Shown here: in pieces, positions 1 to 8,284 of the stretch | How the letters are laid out: each line of letters begins with the position of its first letter | How positions within the stretch are numbered: position 1 is the first letter of the stretch | NCBI RefSeq assembly: GCF_003056725.1 | Contig: NZ_QBKZ01000013.1 | Coordinates: forward strand, 59,519 to 123,518 | Direction of reading: 5' to 3' | Source: Mangrovicoccus ximenensis | GTDB lineage: Bacteria > Pseudomonadota > Alphaproteobacteria > Rhodobacterales > Rhodobacteraceae | Length of the DNA: 64,000 nucleotides | Notes under the pieces: model-generated | What the model was told of the DNA's origin: nothing | The model's input: only the letters and a program-made list of their open reading frames with translations | Databases searched by the model: none | Made by a program: the position numbers and the translations under genes

Positions 1-452
1 GCCTTTCGAGGCCTGGCCCTGTTCGCCCATCGCATAGAGCGCCTGCTCGGCCTGGACGATCTGGTCCTTCGGTTCGCTGTCGGTATCGACGCGGCGCGCC
101 CGTTCGGAAATGTCCCGGCCGAGCTGCATCAGCTGGCGGCGCATGTACATGTCGTGGATCAGCTGCGCATAGTCCGACGCCGCGAAAGTCGAGATCGCCG
201 CGCCCGCCAGCCGCGCCAGATAGGCCGGTCCGCCGAGTTCGCGCAGCCCCGGATCGTCCTCCAGGAAGGCGCCCAGCGTCACCGGGCTGACCAGCGCGTT
301 CTTGGCGAAGCGGCTGGCCGCCACCTCGAAGATCCGCCCGTGCACCGGGTCGTAGAAATGGTCCGATTTCAGGATCGACGCCACGCGGTCGAAGACCCGG
401 TCATTGGTCAGGATCGCGCCCAGAAGCTGCTGTTCGGCTTCGATGGAATGCC
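1..452 (-). CDS. dnaB: Replicative DNA helicase DnaB, N-terminal part (both ends incomplete)
   Basis: Read on the minus strand this encodes the DnaB N-terminal domain, starting in the conserved HSIEAEQQLLGAIL segment and continuing through DPVHGRIFEVA and a FAASDYAQLIHDMYMRRQL stretch. DnaB is the hexameric fork helicase, loaded by initiation factors and bound by primase through this domain. The C-terminal RecA-like ATPase lies beyond the left edge. The 5' end is also abnormal: the usual short leader and start codon before HSIEAEQ are missing, and the upstream DNA instead encodes cytochrome b561 in another frame. No start codon or ribosome-binding site for dnaB is visible. Identity is firm; the truncation is either a real deletion or a misjoin. 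Confidence 0.85.
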
Positions 453-757
453 CAGTGCACGGTTTCGGCGGCGAAGCTCTCGAGCTTGCGTCCCGGGTGC
501 AGCAGCCCCGGCTTCGGCTGGGACAGGGCCCAGAGGATGCGGGCGAGCGCGACGAAGAACACGGCCACGCCCAACGTTTTGTGGACCGAGAACAGCACCG
601 CCTTGACGGCCAGCTCGTCTGCCGTGCCATAGGGCCATTCATGGGCGATCAGGCCGAGCGGCCAGAGCGACAGGATCAAGAGCGCGGTCAGCCAGTGGAA
701 GCTCTTGGCGACGCTGCCATAGCGGTCGCGCGTGTTGCGCAGCGGAGAATCGGACAT
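448..757 (-). pseudogene. Cytochrome b561 family protein, 3'-truncated
   Basis: The reading frame starts at an ATG at 757 with a GGAG-type site just upstream and runs for about 103 residues. It shows the b561/Ni-Fe-hydrogenase cytochrome b pattern: RYGSVAKSFHW with a heme-ligand His, a first membrane helix, then VHKTLGVAVFFVALARILW and PGLLHP. Family members are about 170-190 residues with four helices. Here the frame breaks after AAETVHWAF at the start of the third helix region and runs into dnaB DNA. Such proteins move electrons between quinones and periplasmic acceptors. As it stands the product would lack two helices and heme ligands and is probably non-functional. Confidence 0.75.
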
Positions 758-852
758 GGGAGGGCTCCGGGAGGTCTGGGTACATCTCTGGGTAGCGCGG
801 ATCGGACGGCCGCCCAATCCGCGCTCTGCGCACGGGCAGTCTGCATTTCCGC

Positions 853-1794
853 TCAGAGAGAAGAAATCGCGAGGAAAAGCAGGAAGTTGATTGTCACGAG
901 CGAGGCCGCCGTCGCCATCACCTGCGCCGCCGAAGCGAGGGTCTCGCCGCCATGGCGGGCGGCGAAGAGCGTGTAGATGGTGAACATCGGCACTCCGGCA
1001 TAGAGCATGCCGCCGATCACCGTCGCATGGTCCAGCCCGGGCAGCGCCGACAGCACGAGATAGGCGGCCAGCGGGTGCAGGAGCAGCTTGGCGAAGGTGA
1101 TCGCCGCGACCGGCACGCCGGCGCCGCGCACGCTTTCATGGGCGATGAAGCCGCCGACCAGCATCAGGGACAGCACGGGCGCCGCCGAGACGATCATCGC
1201 CATGGTCCGCGCGATCGGCGCTGGCGGCTCCAGCCCGGTCACGGACACGGCGAGCCCGGCGACCAGCGCGATCATCAGCGGCGAGCGCGCCATCCCCGCC
1301 AGCACGCCGCGCAGCGAGGCGAGGAAGCTGCCCTCGCGCTGGTCGGCGCTTTCGGCGAGCGAGACGCAGAACGGGATCACCACCATGTTCTCGGCCAGCA
1401 GGATCCAGGCGAAGATCGTCGCCGCCTGGTCGGGCCCCAGCGCGATCGCCGCGACCGGCAGGCCGAAGAAGGCGCTGTTCGAGCTGCCGCAGCCGAGCCC
1501 GAGGATGATCGACCGTCCCGGCGGGTGGCCGTAGATCCGGCGCATCACCTGGGTCATCGTGCCGATCACGAGGAAGGAGGCGGCGGAATAGCCCGCGACG
1601 AAGCTCCAGTTCAGCAGCCTCAGCTCGCCGGGTTTCGACACCGCGGCGAAGATCAGGACCGGCAGGCAGACCTTCAGCGCGAACTGCCCGACGCCGCCCA
1701 GGTTTTCGGGGGGCAGGTAGCCCGACCGCACCGCGGCGAAGCCGCCGGCGATCAGCAGGTAGAGGGGAACGGCCAGCAGGAAGACGTCCAGCAT
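853..1794 (-). CDS. AEC (auxin efflux carrier) family transporter
   Basis: A 313-residue, very hydrophobic protein of about ten membrane segments with the AEC-family layout. An N-terminal five-helix bundle contains LKVCLPVLIFAAV and a GCGSSNSAFFGLPVA motif, the conserved N...G.P block of this family. A second bundle ends with GVPMFTIYTLFAARHGGE. Bacterial AEC proteins export or import small carboxylates such as malate, malonate or amino-acid derivatives; the substrate cannot be told here. It lies 51 nt downstream of the LacI-type gene on the same strand, so the two may be cotranscribed, but no functional tie to alpha-glucoside use is evident. Length and ends look intact. Confidence 0.85.
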   Translation of the reverse strand: MLDVFLLAVPLYLLIAGGFAAVRSGYLPPENLGGVGQFALKVCLPVLIFAAVSKPGELRLLNWSFVAGYSAASFLVIGTMTQVMRRIYGHPPGRSIILGLGCGSSNSAFFGLPVAAIALGPDQAATIFAWILLAENMVVIPFCVSLAESADQREGSFLASLRGVLAGMARSPLMIALVAGLAVSVTGLEPPAPIARTMAMIVSAAPVLSLMLVGGFIAHESVRGAGVPVAAITFAKLLLHPLAAYLVLSALPGLDHATVIGGMLYAGVPMFTIYTLFAARHGGETLASAAQVMATAASLVTINFLLFLAISSL

Positions 1795-1845
1795 GTCAGG
1801 ACGGCCTTTCCGGCCGGAGGCAGCGCGCCGCAGCGGGGGGCAGGG

Positions 1846-2826
1846 TCATCGGAACTCGTCAGGCAGGGCGGGGCCGCACCCCGTCATCGAGCCATCGGTA
1901 GCATCCCCCGGCGGGCGGCGTCGATGGCGGGGCGCGGCGGGCGGCGGCTCTGGGGGCGGATCGCCGTTCGGCACGAAGGACAGCACGTCGTCATGGGTGG
2001 CGATGGACACGTCGCCCGGCACCGACAGCCCGGCCTCCAGCACCGCGCGGTGGATGCCGATCGCCACCAGCATCGACCCGGCGAGGAAGGCGGTCGGCTG
2101 CACCGGCTGCGCGCAGAGCCGCCGCGCCGTGCGGTAGCCGCATTCCTCGGTCATCTCGCCGTCGAGCATCCACAGCCGGTTCGGCACCAGGCCCTGCGCT
2201 TCCATCACCGACAGGAAGCCCGCCTCGCGCTGCCGCGCAAAATTCAGCCCCTTGGGGGCGTTGAGGAAGGCGATGCGGGAATGGCCCAGCCCGGCCAGAT
2301 GGCGCGTCGCCAGCTCCGCTGCGGCGCGGTTGTCCAGCTCGACGAAATTGTAGCCCTCGCGGCGGCCGCCCAGCATGCCGTGCACGCCCCAGACCAGCTC
2401 CAGCCCGGCCAGCGCCTCGGCCCGCTCGTCCGCCTCGCGCGGCGCATGCAGCACCACCGCATCGACCATCCGCTGCCGGGTCAGCCAGCGGTAGTGCTCG
2501 GCCTCCCGTCCCGGTTCGGAGAAGGACAGGTGCACGCCGTAGCCGCGCCGCGTATAGACCGCGCCCGCGCCCGCCAGGAAATCCGCGAAGACCGGATTCG
2601 CCATGTCGGAACTTTCCGCGATCGGCAGCACATGGCCGATCGCCATGGCGCGCCCCGTCGCCAGGCTGCGCGCCCGCGGATTGGGCATGTAGGCATGGCG
2701 CTGCGCGGCGTCGATGACCCGCTGCCTCGTGGCCTCGCTGACCTCCGGATAGCCGTTCAGCGCGCGGCTCACCGTGGTCTGCGACAACCCCAGGAGCAGC
2801 GACAGCTGCTTGAGGGATATGCTCAT
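1846..2826 (-). CDS. aglR: LacI-family regulator of the alpha-glucoside operon, abnormal C-terminus
   Basis: The start is the ATG at 2826. The first 25 residues form the LacI helix-turn-helix (SLKQLSLLLGLSQTTVSRAL), followed by the periplasmic-binding-protein-like sensor domain. It is divergent from aglE, the arrangement known for aglR in Sinorhizobium, so it most likely represses aglEFGAK and is released by an alpha-glucoside. The core matches to about residue 289 (THDDVLSFVPNG). The last 38 residues are Pro/Arg-rich and unlike the family, which normally ends with a further 40-50 ordered residues. This suggests a join near position 1959. The DNA-binding half is intact, but ligand binding or dimerisation may be damaged. 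Confidence 0.8.
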   Translation of the reverse strand: MSISLKQLSLLLGLSQTTVSRALNGYPEVSEATRQRVIDAAQRHAYMPNPRARSLATGRAMAIGHVLPIAESSDMANPVFADFLAGAGAVYTRRGYGVHLSFSEPGREAEHYRWLTRQRMVDAVVLHAPREADERAEALAGLELVWGVHGMLGGRREGYNFVELDNRAAAELATRHLAGLGHSRIAFLNAPKGLNFARQREAGFLSVMEAQGLVPNRLWMLDGEMTEECGYRTARRLCAQPVQPTAFLAGSMLVAIGIHRAVLEAGLSVPGDVSIATHDDVLSFVPNGDPPPEPPPAAPRHRRRPPGDATDGSMTGCGPALPDEFR

Positions 2827-3063
2827 TTCCGCGTCTCTCCTCCCAAAGAGCGCAAGGTCGCGTCCGGGCTCCTCCGCCCGGACCGAGTCCATTTCTTCAG
2901 ACCGTAAAAAAAATGCCCACCCCCCGCAAGCGCGGTTTGACATGCAAGGCGACTCATCTAAGTGTTGCATTGGCCAAGGCGTTTTGAAAGCCTTCGGACC
3001 ATCGCGGCGCGGGGAGCGGACAGGATCGCAGCTGCGGAACAACCGACTTGGGAGGGTCGCCAT
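2827..3063. promoter_or_regulatory. aglR-aglE divergent control region
   Basis: This 237-nt gap separates the divergent regulator and operon. A perfect TTGACA lies at 2937-2942, with TAAGTG/AAGTGT 16-17 nt further on at 2959-2965, a plausible sigma-70 promoter toward aglE. Just downstream, AAGGC (2976-2980) and GCCTT (2990-2994) form an inverted repeat with a 9-nt spacer, and TTGGCCAA at 2970-2977 is a perfect palindrome. Either could be the AglR operator, placed where a repressor would block the start of transcription. A run of A residues at 2906-2912 lies toward aglR. The assignments are inference from position and symmetry only. Confidence 0.45.
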
Positions 3064-4413
3064 ATGTCACGGATTCTTGGCAGCAGCGCGCTTGCGCTGG
3101 TCTGTCTGTCGTCCATTGCTACTGCCCAGGACCTGCCGTTTCCGCCCGGCGAGGGCGGTTTCCACTGGGACGCCTACGAGGCACTGAAATCCACCGATCT
3201 GAGCGGCCAGGTGATCACCGTCGCCGGGCCCTGGCTGTCGCAGGAGCGCGACTATTTCGAGACCGTGGTGGCCTATTTCGAGGCCGCGACAGGGGCGGAT
3301 GTCCAGTACAACGGTTCCGACAGCTTCGAGCAGCAGATCGTCATCGACACCGCCGCGGGCTCGCCGCCCGACATCGCCATCTTTCCGCAGCCGGGCCTCG
3401 CCGCCGATCTCGCCGCCAAGGGCTTCCTCGTGCCGCTGCCGCAGGCGACTGCCGACTGGGTGGCGGAAAACTATGCCGCCGGGCAGAGCTGGGTCGATCT
3501 CGCGACCTTCCCCGGCCAGGACGGCTCGGATGCGCTCTACGGCATCTTCTACCGCGTCGACCTTAAATCGCTGGTCTGGTACGTGCCCGAGAATTTCGAG
3601 GATCTGGGGCTCGAGATCCCCGGAACGATGGAAGACCTCAAGGCGATGACCCAGGAGATCGTCGACGAGGGCGAGACGCCCTGGTGCATCGGGCTGGGCT
3701 CGGGCGGCGCGACCGGCTGGCCCGCGACCGACTGGGTCGAGGATCTGATGCTGCGGATGTATCCGCCGGAGGTTTATGACGACTGGGTGGCCAACCAAAT
3801 GCCCTTCGACGATCCGAAGGTGATCGCCGCGATCGAGGAATTCGGCTGGTTCGCGCGCAACGACGACTTCGTCGCGGGCGGCACCGGCGCGGTGGCCTCG
3901 ACCGATTTCCGCGACAGTCCCAAGGGGCTCTTCGCCATTCCGCCGCAATGCTACCTGCACCGCCAGGCCTCCTTCATCCCGTCCTTCTTCCCCGAAGGCA
4001 CGGTCGTGGGCGAGGACGCGGATTTCTTCTACTTCCCGTCCTATGCCGACAAGGATCTGGGCAATCCGGTGCTGGGCGCGGGCACGCTGGTGTCGATGAC
4101 CAAGGACAGCCCCGGCGCGCGCGCCTTCGTAGAGTTCATCCAGAACCCGATCGCGCACGAGATCTGGATGGCGCAGCGCGCCTTCATCTCCGCCCATCTG
4201 GGCACCAATGCCGAGCTCTACGGCGATCCGACCATGGGCAAGATGGCCGAGATCCTGCGCGGCGCCGACACGTTCCGCTTCGACGGCTCCGACATCATGC
4301 CGGCCGCGGTCGGCGCGGGCGTGTTCTGGACCGGCATGGTGGATTATGCCGGCGGCGCCGATGCCGCCGAGGTCGCCTCCGCCATCCAGGCCACATGGGA
4401 CGGCATCAAATGA
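3064..4413 (+). CDS. aglE: Alpha-glucoside ABC transporter, substrate-binding protein
   Basis: A 450-residue secreted protein starting at ATG 3064, with GGGAGG about 10 nt upstream. Residues 1-21 are a typical signal peptide (MSRILGSSALALVCLSSIATA). The mature part is a cluster-B sugar-binding protein of the AglE group with GPWLSQERDYFETVV near its start. It would capture sucrose, maltose, trehalose or similar alpha-glucosides in the periplasm and hand them to AglF/AglG. It is the first gene of an operon of five same-strand genes (permeases, glucosidase, ATPase) in the order known from Sinorhizobium meliloti. It looks intact. Confidence 0.93.
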   Translation: MSRILGSSALALVCLSSIATAQDLPFPPGEGGFHWDAYEALKSTDLSGQVITVAGPWLSQERDYFETVVAYFEAATGADVQYNGSDSFEQQIVIDTAAGSPPDIAIFPQPGLAADLAAKGFLVPLPQATADWVAENYAAGQSWVDLATFPGQDGSDALYGIFYRVDLKSLVWYVPENFEDLGLEIPGTMEDLKAMTQEIVDEGETPWCIGLGSGGATGWPATDWVEDLMLRMYPPEVYDDWVANQMPFDDPKVIAAIEEFGWFARNDDFVAGGTGAVASTDFRDSPKGLFAIPPQCYLHRQASFIPSFFPEGTVVGEDADFFYFPSYADKDLGNPVLGAGTLVSMTKDSPGARAFVEFIQNPIAHEIWMAQRAFISAHLGTNAELYGDPTMGKMAEILRGADTFRFDGSDIMPAAVGAGVFWTGMVDYAGGADAAEVASAIQATWDGIK

Positions 4414-4422
4414 GCCCTGTCC

Positions 4423-4445
4423 GGCCCCGGACCTGATCCGGGGCC
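4423..4445. repeat. Intercistronic palindrome of the CCCCGGA..TCCGGGG type
   Basis: A perfect 9-bp inverted repeat (4423-4431 with 4437-4445, 5-nt loop CCTGA) sits between aglE and aglF. Elements with this GGACCTGATCC core are common between genes in Rhodobacterales and related Alphaproteobacteria. Here it probably forms a stem-loop in the mRNA that protects the upstream aglE message, a usual reason for binding proteins being made in excess over permeases. No T-run follows, so full termination is unlikely. Confidence 0.6.
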
Positions 4446-4473
4446 TCCCCTTCACTGGAACGGAGCGCCAGCC

Positions 4474-5466
4474 ATGGGCCAGATCCTCTATGCCGCCGCG
4501 ACCATCGTCGTCGGGGTGTTCCTGTGCGTCGCCTATTTCTGGGGCTCGAATGCGCTGCTCGACCGCGCCCTGCCGATGAAAGGGCCGAAGGCGGCGGCCA
4601 ATGTCCGCAAGGCCAACGCGATCCGGCCCTGGCTCTTCCTCGGCCCGTCGATGATCGTGCTCGGGCTCTACCTGGTCTATCCGGTCTTCAATTCGCTCTG
4701 GCTGTCGCTGCACGGCAGCGGCGGCCGGGACTTCGTCGGTCTCGACAATTACGTGTGGCTGTTCGGCGACGCGAAATTCCTCGAAAGCGTCCGCAACAAC
4801 CTCCTGTGGCTGGTCTTCGTCCCCGCGATGGCGACCTTCTTCGGGCTGGTTGCCGCCGCGCTGACCGACCGGATCAGATGGGGCAACCTCGCCAAATCGC
4901 TGATCTTCATGCCGATGGCGATCAGCTTCGTCGGTGCCGCCGTGATCTGGAAGTTCGTCTATGACTACCGCGGCGCCGACCAGGAGCAGATCGGCCTGCT
5001 CAACGCCATCGTGGTGGGCTTGGGCGGCGATCCGGTCGCCTGGATCACCGTGCCTTTCTGGAACAACTTCTTCCTGATGATCATCCTCGTCTGGATCCAG
5101 ACCGGCTTTGCCATGGTGATCCTCTCGGCGGCGCTGCGCGGCATTCCCGAAGAGACCATCGAGGCCGCGATCCTCGACGGCGCCTCGCCGCTCCAGATCT
5201 TCTGGCGCATCAAGATCCCGCAGATCTGGGGCACCATCGCCGTCGTCTGGACGACGATCACCATCCTGGTGCTGAAGATCTTCGACATTGTCTTCGCCAT
5301 GACCAACGGCCAGTGGGGCAGCCAGGTGCTGGCCAACATGATGTATGACTGGTCGTTCCGGGCGGGCGATTTCGGCCGCGGCTCGGCGATTGCCGTCATC
5401 CTGATGCTGGCCGTCACGCCGATCATGGTCTGGAACATCCGCAACGCGCGCAAGGAGGGCAACTGA
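4474..5466 (+). CDS. aglF: Alpha-glucoside ABC transporter permease AglF
   Basis: A 330-residue inner-membrane permease of the MalF type. A first helix at the N-terminus (residues 3-27) is followed by a second near LFLGPSMIVLGLYLVYPVFNSLW and the usual core of the binding-protein-dependent transport domain. The EAA loop that contacts the ATPase is EAAILDGASPLQIFWRIKIPQ. Its stop codon overlaps the aglG start by one base, indicating translational coupling, and GGAACGGAG precedes the ATG. With AglG it forms the transmembrane channel of the AglEFGK importer. No anomaly seen. Confidence 0.92.
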   Translation: MGQILYAAATIVVGVFLCVAYFWGSNALLDRALPMKGPKAAANVRKANAIRPWLFLGPSMIVLGLYLVYPVFNSLWLSLHGSGGRDFVGLDNYVWLFGDAKFLESVRNNLLWLVFVPAMATFFGLVAAALTDRIRWGNLAKSLIFMPMAISFVGAAVIWKFVYDYRGADQEQIGLLNAIVVGLGGDPVAWITVPFWNNFFLMIILVWIQTGFAMVILSAALRGIPEETIEAAILDGASPLQIFWRIKIPQIWGTIAVVWTTITILVLKIFDIVFAMTNGQWGSQVLANMMYDWSFRAGDFGRGSAIAVILMLAVTPIMVWNIRNARKEGN

Positions 5467-6596
5467 TGGAAGGCCATGCCGGACAGAAGGCGGCGCTGAC
5501 CTGGGCCGTGCATATCGCCGTGGTCGTGCTTGTCGTGCTCTGGACCGTGCCGACCTTCGGCCTGCTGGTTTCGTCCTTCCGCGACAAGGACCAGCTTGCC
5601 GCCACCGGCTGGTGGACTTCGCTCGCGGCCTCGGAACAGACGATCGCTGCCCGCACCGACAGCCCCGAGGCGCAGGCGCGCGAGGGCAATCTCTGGGTGA
5701 TCCGCGGCAATGTCTTCGAAAGGGGCGAGGGCCGGGTTGCCTCCTGGGGCACCTCCTCGCGCGCGCCGGCCGCTTTCGGGCCGGGCGAAACGGCCGATCT
5801 CGGCGACGGCGAGACGCTGGCGGTCGAGGAAGACGGCAGCTACCTGCTGAGCGCCTCGGCCGAGATGACCGGCAGCCGCGGCCAGCGCATCTATGTCCAG
5901 TCGCTGGTGCCGCCGCGCTTCACCACCGACAACTACGCGACGGTGGTCGGCGCCGAGGGCATCGGCCGCGCCTTCCTCAACACCTTCACCGTGACCATCC
6001 CGGCGACGGTGATCCCGATCCTCGTCGCCGCCTTCGCCGCCTATGCGCTCGCCTGGATGCAGTTTCCCGGGCGCGCGCTGCTGATCGCCTGCGTGGTCGG
6101 CCTGCTGGTCGTGCCGCTTCAACTTTCCTTGATCCCGCTGCTGCGGTTCCACAATGCAATCGGCCTCGGCAAGGGCTATTTCGGCATTTGGCTGGCGCAT
6201 ACCGGCTTCGGCCTGCCGCTGGCGATCTACCTCTTGCGCAACTACATGGTCGGCCTGCCGAAGGACATCATCGAGGGCGCCCGCGTCGATGGCGCCACCG
6301 ACTTCCAGATCTTCCGCAAGATCGTGCTGCCATTGAGTTTTCCCGCGCTGGCAAGCTTCGCGATCTTCCAGTTTCTCTGGACTTGGAACGACCTTCTGGT
6401 GGCCAAGGTCTTCCTCGGCACCTCCGACAGCCAGCTGGTGATGACCGGCCGCATCGTCGAGCTCCTGGGCTCGCGCGGCGGCAACTGGGAAATCCTGACA
6501 GCCGCGGCATTCCTGTCGATTGCCGTCCCCTTGGTGGTTTTCTTCGCCATGCAGAAATACCTTGTCCGCGGGCTGCTTGCCGGCTCGGTGAAGTAA
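5466..6596 (+). CDS. aglG: Alpha-glucoside ABC transporter permease AglG
   Basis: A 376-residue MalG-type permease, second half of the channel, with its ATG overlapping the aglF stop. After the first helix (about residues 12-36) comes a periplasmic insert of roughly 120 residues, which is characteristic of AglG and longer than in ordinary MalG. Five further helices follow. The ATPase-contacting EAA motif reads EGARVDGATDFQIFRKIVLP, and the C-terminus ends in the usual LVRGLLAGSVK. Context, length and motifs all agree, and it appears intact. Confidence 0.92.
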   Translation: MEGHAGQKAALTWAVHIAVVVLVVLWTVPTFGLLVSSFRDKDQLAATGWWTSLAASEQTIAARTDSPEAQAREGNLWVIRGNVFERGEGRVASWGTSSRAPAAFGPGETADLGDGETLAVEEDGSYLLSASAEMTGSRGQRIYVQSLVPPRFTTDNYATVVGAEGIGRAFLNTFTVTIPATVIPILVAAFAAYALAWMQFPGRALLIACVVGLLVVPLQLSLIPLLRFHNAIGLGKGYFGIWLAHTGFGLPLAIYLLRNYMVGLPKDIIEGARVDGATDFQIFRKIVLPLSFPALASFAIFQFLWTWNDLLVAKVFLGTSDSQLVMTGRIVELLGSRGGNWEILTAAAFLSIAVPLVVFFAMQKYLVRGLLAGSVK

Positions 6597-6614
6597 CGAC
6601 AGGAGAGCGTAGCG

Positions 6615-8261
6615 ATGGGAACGACCCTTCCGGTGGCCACCGGACAAAGCATCGACAAGGACTGGTGGCGCGGCGCGGTGATCTACCAGATCTATCCGCG
6701 CAGCTTCCAGGACTCGAACGGCGACGGCGTCGGCGACCTTCTCGGCATTGCCGAGCGCATGCCGCACATCGCCTCCCTGGGCGTCGATGCGGTGTGGATT
6801 TCGCCTTTCTTCCCGTCGCCGATGAAGGACTTCGGCTATGACGTCTCGCATTACTGCGATGTCGACCCGCTGTTCGGGACGCTCGCGGATTTCGACTGGC
6901 TGGTGGAGCGGGCGCATGAGCAGGGGGTGAAGGTCATCATCGACCTCGTGCTCAGCCACACCTCGGACCAGAACCCGTGGTTCGTGGAAAGCCGGTCCAG
7001 CCGCACCAATCCGATGGCCGACTGGTATGTCTGGGCCGATCCCAAGCCGGACGGCACCGCACCGAACAACTGGATGTCCTTCTTCGGCGGCTCGGCCTGG
7101 CAGTGGGATCCGCGGCGCTGCCAGTATTTCCTGCACAATTTCCTGGCCTCGCAGCCGGATCTGAACATGCACAATCCCGAGGTGCAGGAGGCCATCCTCG
7201 AGATGGCGCGGTTCTGGCTCGACCGCGGCGTCGACGGCTTCCGCCTCGACACGATCAATTTCTACTTCCACGATCAGGAGCTGCGCAACAACCCGCCGCT
7301 CGAACCCGAGGAGCGCAACGACATCTTCGCCCCCGCGGTGAACCCCTACAACTACCAGCGGCATGTCTACGACAAGAACCGGCCGGAAAACCTGGAGTTC
7401 CTCGCGCGGCTCCGGGCGCTGCTCGACACCTATCCGGCCGCCACCCTGGTCGGCGAGGTCGGCGAGGCGCAGGGCGCGATGGAGCTGCTCGGCGAATACA
7501 CCAAGGGCAACGACCGGGTGCACATGTGCTACGCCTTCGAGTTCCTCTCGGGCGAGTTTCCCTCGGCGGACCGGGTCGCGGACATCATGGATCTGGTCGA
7601 CCGCGTCGCGTCGCAGGGCTGGGCCTGCTGGGCCTTCTCGAACCATGACGTCGAGCGCCATGTCAGCCGCTGGGGGCTCGACCATGCGGCGTCGCGCGCC
7701 TATGCGCTGCTGCTGATGTGCCTGCGCGGATCGGTCTGCATCTATCAGGGCGAAGAGCTTGGCCTGCCCGAGGCCGACGTGCCCTTCGAGGCGCTGCAGG
7801 ATCCTTACGGCATCGAGTTCTGGCCGGAATACAAGGGCCGCGACGGCTGCCGCACGCCGTTTCCCTGGGACGGAAAGCTGCAGAATGCCGGCTTCTCGCC
7901 GGTGCTGCCCTGGCTGCCGGTGCCCTACGAACATCACGGCCACGCGGTGGCGCAGCAGGAGCTCGATCCGGGCGCGCTGCTGCACCACTACCGCCGCGTG
8001 ATCCAGCTCCGCCATGACCACCCCGCGCTGCGCAACGGCAAGCAGTCGAAGCTGCATGTCGAGGGCAACGTGGTGATCTTCGAGCGCGAGCAGAATGAAG
8101 AACGCCTCTTCCTGGCCTTCAACCTCTCCGAGGAGCCCGCCGATCTGGCGGTGCCCAAGGGCGAGTGGCAGGCGCTGGGACAGGATGTGAACGGGGCGAT
8201 ACCGCTGGACGGCTGGCTGCATCTGGGGCCATGGCAGCCCTGCATCCTGTCCGCCGTCTGA
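6615..8261 (+). CDS. aglA: Alpha-glucosidase, glycoside hydrolase family 13
   Basis: A 548-residue cytoplasmic GH13 enzyme preceded by AGGAG. It opens with WWRGAVIYQIYPRSFQDSNGDG, the oligo-1,6-glucosidase/alpha-glucosidase pattern. Catalytic residues are visible: nucleophile Asp212 in GFRLDTIN, acid/base Glu281 in LVGEVGE, and the transition-state stabiliser Asp345 in FSNHDVERH; DLVLSHTS is conserved region I. It would hydrolyse imported disaccharides such as sucrose or maltose to monosaccharides for glycolysis or the Entner-Doudoroff route. It sits between the permease and ATPase genes, as in the classical agl operon. No signal peptide, so it acts after uptake. Confidence 0.92.
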   Translation: MGTTLPVATGQSIDKDWWRGAVIYQIYPRSFQDSNGDGVGDLLGIAERMPHIASLGVDAVWISPFFPSPMKDFGYDVSHYCDVDPLFGTLADFDWLVERAHEQGVKVIIDLVLSHTSDQNPWFVESRSSRTNPMADWYVWADPKPDGTAPNNWMSFFGGSAWQWDPRRCQYFLHNFLASQPDLNMHNPEVQEAILEMARFWLDRGVDGFRLDTINFYFHDQELRNNPPLEPEERNDIFAPAVNPYNYQRHVYDKNRPENLEFLARLRALLDTYPAATLVGEVGEAQGAMELLGEYTKGNDRVHMCYAFEFLSGEFPSADRVADIMDLVDRVASQGWACWAFSNHDVERHVSRWGLDHAASRAYALLLMCLRGSVCIYQGEELGLPEADVPFEALQDPYGIEFWPEYKGRDGCRTPFPWDGKLQNAGFSPVLPWLPVPYEHHGHAVAQQELDPGALLHHYRRVIQLRHDHPALRNGKQSKLHVEGNVVIFEREQNEERLFLAFNLSEEPADLAVPKGEWQALGQDVNGAIPLDGWLHLGPWQPCILSAV

Positions 8262-8284
8262 CCGCAGGGAGGGAGGAGACGGCG

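Noticed and set aside
1-452. A replication origin next to dnaB
   Set aside because: No DnaA-box cluster or AT-rich unwinding element is visible, and in this group oriC is not expected beside dnaB.
952-2907. A 651-codon plus-strand frame opposite the AEC and aglR genes
   Set aside because: Arg/His/Gln-rich translation typical of antisense DNA; both genes beneath it are well supported.
4965-8222. A very long minus-strand open frame opposite aglF, aglG and aglA
   Set aside because: It is antisense to clear GH13 and permease genes, is rich in Arg/His/Gln/Asp in the way high-GC antisense frames are, and has no start site or family resemblance.
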